From Allium sativum (Eukaryota; Streptophyta; Magnoliopsida; Asparagales; Amaryllidaceae): a DNA stretch of 64,000 nucleotides. A model generated the notes under the pieces. It made no database searches. It was not told the DNA's origin and saw only the letters and a list, made by a program, of their open reading frames with translations. The position numbers and the translations under genes were made by a program. Where the stretch lies: assembly GCA_030737875.1 (NCBI GenBank), contig CM060925.1, positions 484,715,514-484,779,513 of the forward strand, written 5' to 3'. Shown piece after piece: positions 59,701-64,000 of this stretch. Within the stretch, counting starts at the first letter, position 1. Every line of letters starts with the position of its first letter.

Positions 59701-59803
59701 AGACGAACGCAATGGCGTAACCGTTTCCCTTAATTCTTTCATTTCGAATTAATTATATTTTAATTTGTGTAGCTTAGCATTATAGAATTCACGGGGTGTT
59801 ACA
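56710..59803 (-). repeat. E6 5' LTR
   Basis: 3,094 bp, edges TGAAACACCCCACC and GGGTGTTACA on the plus strand. It contains the GTCGAC cluster 59409-59530 and, in reverse, sequence related to the E5 LTR repeats. Confidence 0.93.
59409..59530. repeat. GTCGAC palindrome cluster in E6 5' LTR
   Basis: Seven GTCGAC hexamers and one GCCGAC in about 120 bp, matching the cluster at 51236-51347 with small indels. Confidence 0.88.
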
Positions 59804-59808
59804 TTATA

Positions 59809-60347
59809 TCTATCTTTTAAGTATATCTCCTCAGTCCTATTCTTTGTCCTTAGGTAGAAACCAATGGATGTAAACATGTATTTCAAACATGTTATGAGTG
59901 ATAGTTGCAATTGGTTGCAAGTAGTTGCTATTGGTTGCTCGTGGTTGCATATACACACACATCAGGTGTTAGATCGGCTTAGTCACTTTCATGTTGCATA
60001 TGCATATATGTATTTGTATATGGATTGAAACTTGGAATGTTATCATATGGACGTTGCATTTGTATGAATGATTGTGCACTCATGTAGAAAGTATGAATAG
60101 GAATAATTGCATGCATAATGGACTCATGACACTGACATAATTTGCATTTAGGAGGTCAACTGAATCAGTAGACCGCCTGATTTTGCACTAGATAAGGACA
60201 TATACACACACTATGCATACAATCATAAAAGCATTAGAAATCTTTTAAGGACAATGGATGTCGGTGTTTGATGGTTGAGTAGATGGACGATTGGATGGCA
60301 GGATATACATTCTTCATGACTTGAAGATTTCGGGGATGAAATCCTTT
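59809..60347 (+). other. E5 3' untranslated region
   Basis: Resumes the E5 sequence that stopped at 34427. Non-coding, with short GTTGC(A/T)-type repeats at about 59905-59950. Confidence 0.6.
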
Positions 60348-60360
60348 AAGGAGGGGAGGA
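60348..60360 (+). promoter_or_regulatory. E5 polypurine tract
   Basis: AAGGAGGGGAGGA directly before the 3' LTR. Confidence 0.88.
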
Positions 60361-63253
60361 TGTAGCACCCTGTATTTTCTATGTTTATTAAAGTAACGAA
60401 TTAAAGAATATTAAATTGTAAAAGAGAGAATTAAGGGAAACGGGTTACGCCACTGGTTCGTCTTGGAATTCTGCTTAAGATAGATCCGAGTTTGTGTGAA
60501 TTGGACTATGTATGAAGAAGTTATGGAGTTCAGAAGATTTTTTGTTTAAACAGAAAATTATATAATAATTAAATAAACAAAATAGTTCGAATTTTGGAAA
60601 TCAAGTGAATCAGCTGGGCGGGAAAATTCCTGCCTATAGGTGTCGACCCCCCTATAAGGGTCGACCCCCTCGACCAGATCTAAACAGTGACAATTTTTTA
60701 CTTGTTGCTGAGTCACTAGGGAATAGATGGCAATTTTTGGATAGCTCTATCTAGTCTGGATGGTTGTGATTGCTCCTAGGTTGATCTAACGTCTCACATA
60801 AATCTAAACCTATATAAAAGCAACCCCAACCCTCAACCCTAAATCACACAATTTCATTCCAAGGAGCCACCATGTTGTCCCTGGTCAACCTAGCATAGCC
60901 ACCATTTCTTCTCCAACTAGGAAGTAAACTTGAAAGCAATTTGAAGCTACGAATCAAATCTAAACTAGAGAATCGATAGTCTACGTCAAGGGATAGCTTT
61001 TCAGTTTCAGAAAACAGATCCTAGAAAACAAGATTTTCTTTTGTTTGTAAGACCTGTTATTATTTAGATGTGAACAATTAAAAGTTATGATTTGTAATAA
61101 AGTGTAAACTAGAGTCGTGCCTAGTTGTAAGATAATGGTGATGCTGATTCATTTCTATTCTTGTAACGATTCTATCATATATGCCTATGAGACTATTGCG
61201 GTTTATTGGACTTATTATGTTGTATGTTAAACCAATCGTGTATTATATAAATTCAGTGACTCTTTCATGTCAAGTTTTTAGGCTAAGTCATATATATGTT
61301 TAGATCTACATTCTCATATGTTTAGATCTATGTTAACTGGATCCAAAATACAAGTTCACATTTACATGCCTAATTGGATTTGTGTAATTCTATGTAAGTC
61401 CCCGTTCATATGCTTAAGATTCATGTTAATTGGATCCAAATTGCAAGTTCACCTTTACATGCCAAATTGGATTTGTGTAATTCTACGTAAGCCCCCGTTT
61501 GTATGCTTAGGATTCATGTTAATTGGATCCAAAAATGCAAGTTCATTGTTTTATGCCAATTTTATATGACACATGTCTGGTTAGATCCTTATTATTTTAT
61601 GTTGTGGGAACGGTACATGCTCCTTTCTTTTCCCTTTTGTTTATAAGTTAGGCTAAGTTGCGAGCCTAACATTCTATGTGAATTTTGCGAAAGTGTAACG
61701 GGGGTAACGTTGGGAAAAACCTAAAATTTCATATTATTGGCATGGTTTGGCTTATAATCATATAAATGATCAGTGGCATAAAATGGTATAATTTATATAT
61801 CTAAAAATTATGAACATGATTTAGTGGGTAAATGGAGCATGACTCGAATGGCAATAATTGCGGATAATATACATATAAATATAAAGGGTAAATATGTAAA
61901 TTAAGTAAAAGACGAATATGCCTAACCCAAGGTTAGATTGAGTTACAGTGTAAGACTGACCGAAACCGCCCGGCACATCCAGCAACCGTAACGTATAGAT
62001 TTAATGTGAGAGGTTAGCGCATCAAGCCCAAAAGATCCCGAGGTTAGATTGAGTTGCGGGGTTAGATTGCCCGGAACTGACCGGCACATCCAGCGACCGC
62101 AACAATAATATCTAATGTGAGTGGTTGGTGATTTAATGAATGAATTAAAGCTAAAACAGGAATGGTAGGGTTAAGTTAATTAAGGAAACACTTAACCAAT
62201 ACAACATGTTAAATAAACTGATGGGTGGAGTTAGGTTAATTTGAGAACACTTAACCATTTTAACATGTTGATTAGGAAACCCTAGTAACGCGGACCCATT
62301 TCAGCAGTAACCCACATAGATGTATCATGGTACCCTGAACTAAGCAGGTTGGTCCACGATTACTGGGGTGATTATAGGCGATCAAAACAACGATGGGTGG
62401 TGCATCAGTGTAGATTCTGACAAAGTGCGGGCATGCACGTACTCCGGAGTGGAAAAAGCAGGCACTGGGCATCAGTAGTTATACACTGTGCATCTTGAAT
62501 TGTGTCGCGTTGCCACCATAGGATTTGATACAGACCATGGTGGGACCAGCACAGGTATCTACAATCAAGCTGGGCCGAATTACACAAGTAGTGAATGTAC
62601 ACGAGTAGGAGCCGATTGATAAAGGGGATCATTTATCTTGAACACATAGTGCAAGTTGACACACTAGTAAGTGGTGCAAAGAAATGGTAATGAGTGTAAT
62701 AGCATATTCAGTTTTATTATCTTATTTCTAGGGTGTTATACTAGGTTCAGGTTATTTATGTCATGATCCTTTTTCATGTTTAAATGCTAAATAATCACTG
62801 GACTTACCAGACTCATGTCTGACCCATTTTTCTTTGGTCTTCTTTTCTTTCGTTCCCTCCCCCCTCCCCCCCCCCCCCCAGGTCTGCAGGGAGGGAATAC
62901 TTCAGCTTAGTTCAGACCATTTCCATCTTGAAGAGAGTAGATGTATTGCTTGTATTCTCTTTCTTTGGGCTATAGCTTTGGATACACTCTTATTGGTGAT
63001 TTATGCTGCCTTATTGTTATTTTATGCTTCTTTATGTTTTAAATCAAAACATAGATTTTGTTGTAATGATTTGGAAGTTGGTTTGAGACAATTGTTGAAA
63101 TGTTTTGAATGAACTACGTACTTATGAAATAAATTTAATTTTTCCGCTGTTTATATGCCTGTCTTGTAAATTATCTGTATTTTTTACCAAAAGCGCTCCA
63201 CCGACGCTAAGGCATTCCCTTTATGAGTGACCTTAACAGAGGTGGGTGTCTTA
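60361..63253 (+). repeat. E5 3' LTR
   Basis: 2,893 bp, TGTAGCACCCTG...GGGTGTCTTA. It carries a shortened GTCGAC cluster (60639-60672), the three-unit repeat (61315-61545) and a C homopolymer of about 13 bases near 62868-62879. The terminal CA is changed to TA. Confidence 0.92.
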
Positions 63254-63258
63254 GTTTG

Positions 63259-63302
63259 TCTTAGAGTAGCCTGCTCTCTTAAGGCGATGTGTTTATTCAT
63301 CC
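63259..63302. other. Short host stretch between E5 and the last LTR
   Basis: It continues the sequence that stops at 26988. No feature seen. Confidence 0.4.
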
Positions 63303-63376
63303 TGTTAGCCCACTTTGTGAACTGGGAAACACAAAGTCGAGATGTAAAACATTGAAGAACTTAGAGAGCATTATGG

Positions 63377-63470
63377 TGGGTCGGATCGGAGGACTATAGC
63401 GGGTCGGATCGGAGGAATGTAGCAGGTCGGATCGGAGATACGTTGCTGATCGGATCGGGGTGCCGCTACT
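63377..63470 (+). repeat. About 24-bp tandem repeat, GGTCGGATCGGAGG core
   Basis: Four imperfect units: GGGTCGGATCGGAGGACTATAGC, then variants ending AATGTAGC, ATACGTTGC and GCCGCTAC. The same core motif is scattered further along to about 63660. Confidence 0.8.
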
Positions 63471-63846
63471 ATTTGGTTTAAGGAGACACTGCTATCCGGA
63501 TCGGAGCGTTGCGTACTGTTAATCGGAGCGGAGGGCCACCCATTTGCTACAGAGATAGGTCGGAACGGAGCGGAGCAAAGTAAATAAAGAATTAGTCCTA
63601 AGTTAATCTGGGTCGGATCGGGTACTCCGATCCGAACCCCTTGTGCAGGCTCTTCCGAACCGAATCAGTAATCCACATCACTTTCCCCCATGATTGCCTG
63701 AAGATGCGGAGCGGTTGTGACCAGTTCCTACCCATAACGTCCACAGCTCTGATGCGTTGTCAACATAGAAATTCATCCGAATCCGAGGCTGATGGGATGG
63801 ATGACACGTGGCTCTGATCCGGATCGGGTTCTGAGCGAATTTTCAC

Positions 63847-63855
63847 CTATAAATA
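63847..63855 (+). promoter_or_regulatory. TATA box of the last LTR
   Basis: CTATAAATA, followed by a GGATCTTNTTTTGGCA-type segment as in the E4 LTR. Confidence 0.6.
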
Positions 63856-64000
63856 CCCCGTCTGGAGACAATGAAAAGGATCTTCTTTTTGGCACTTTGA
63901 GAGTTCAACCACTTTCATAACCCGAATTCCAGCACTCCCAGATAATCCAAATCGTCTTTCAACATTTGTTTTGTAACAATTGAGTGAATGTATGTGAGTT

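Larger units (their letters stand above)
34428..59803 (-). mobile_element. E6: related Tekay/Del-like chromovirus, inserted in reverse in E5
   Basis: Minus-strand element just after the E5 pol, with a perfect duplication TTATA (34423-34427 and 59804-59808). The 3' LTR is split by E4 (34428-34496 plus 48598-51616); the 5' LTR is 56710-59803. Without E4 it is about 11.3 kb. The gag start, pol sequence and LTR features match E5 closely, so the two are members of one family or of sister families. LTR identity is about 95% over 255 sampled bp. Confidence 0.93.
26994..63253 (+). mobile_element. E5: Tekay/Del-like chromovirus, outer level of nest B
   Basis: LTRs at 26994-29913 and 60361-63253, flanked by a perfect 5-bp duplication GTTTG (26989-26993 and 63254-63258). 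A tRNA-iMet primer site follows the 5' LTR and a polypurine tract precedes the 3' LTR. Without the inserted E6 (which carries E4) the element is about 10.9 kb. gag and pol are present and carry many stops and frameshifts. LTR identity is about 90% over the first 250 bp by eye. The last two bases of the 3' LTR are TA instead of CA. Confidence 0.93.
63303..64000 (+). mobile_element. Partial Tat-like LTR running off the window
   Basis: It starts TGTTAGCCCACTTTGTGAAC, close in style to the E4 LTR start, though no duplication can be tested, so the left edge is tentative. It has tandem GGTCGGATCGGAGG units (63377-63470), a GACACGTGG box (about 63800), a TATA box (63847-63855) and then GGATCTTCTTTTTGGCA, matching the order in the E4 LTR. 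By the E4 length its end would lie roughly 100 bp beyond the window. Confidence 0.6.

Overview
This window is repeat-dense nuclear DNA from a flowering plant, probably a eudicot. Evidence for a plant: chromovirus (Tekay/Del-like) and Tat-lineage Ty3/gypsy LTR retrotransposons, initiator-Met-tRNA primer sites, a LINE tail with a plant-type zinc-binding RT domain, and an antisense PF04195-type accessory gene. The species cannot be named. I found no intact host gene, no tRNA or rRNA gene and no bacterial-type feature. Almost everything is retrotransposon, and every reading frame seen is damaged.

Region 1-4460 holds old debris: the end of a minus-strand LTR (1-1056) with its polypurine tract, a LINE 3' end (about 1780-2826), a tRNA-iMet primer site (3142-3152) with LTR-like DNA beyond it, and the start of another LTR at 4006.

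Nest A (4461-24184) has three levels. The outer element E1 (plus strand, about 4.5 kb without its insertions) carries gag remains and no pol. Its gag is split by a solo LTR S of about 5.2 kb (6263-21456). S is itself split by a complete 10,011-bp minus-strand Tekay-like element E2 (8210-18220) with 2.64-kb LTRs and a perfect TACTC target-site duplication.

Region 24185-26993 holds LTR-like sequence and an unrecognised ORF ending in a charged, probably coiled-coil tail (25491-26079).

Nest B (26994-63253) also has three levels. The outer element E5 is a plus-strand Tekay-like element (2.9-kb LTRs, duplication GTTTG). Inside it lies E6, a related element in the opposite orientation (34428-59803, 3.09-kb LTRs, duplication TTATA). 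Inside the 3' LTR of E6 lies E4 (34497-48592), a 14.1-kb Tat-lineage element (duplication TAAGT). E4 has gag, protease, RT, RNase H, a second (archaeal-type) RNase H and integrase on the plus strand. On the minus strand of its 3' half it carries a multi-exon accessory gene with its own candidate TATA box and three candidate introns. By-eye LTR identities on sampled stretches (E5 about 90%, E6 about 95%, E4 about 97%; E1 about 86%, E2 about 96%) fit the nesting order.

Region 63303-64000 is the 5' portion of another GATC-rich, Tat-like LTR that runs off the window.

The most interesting features are the spliced antisense gene of E4 with the repeats and LTR-derived motif that separate it from pol, the inverted self-nesting of E5 and E6, an array of RNA-hairpin palindromes in the solo LTR, and GTCGAC palindrome clusters inside LTRs.
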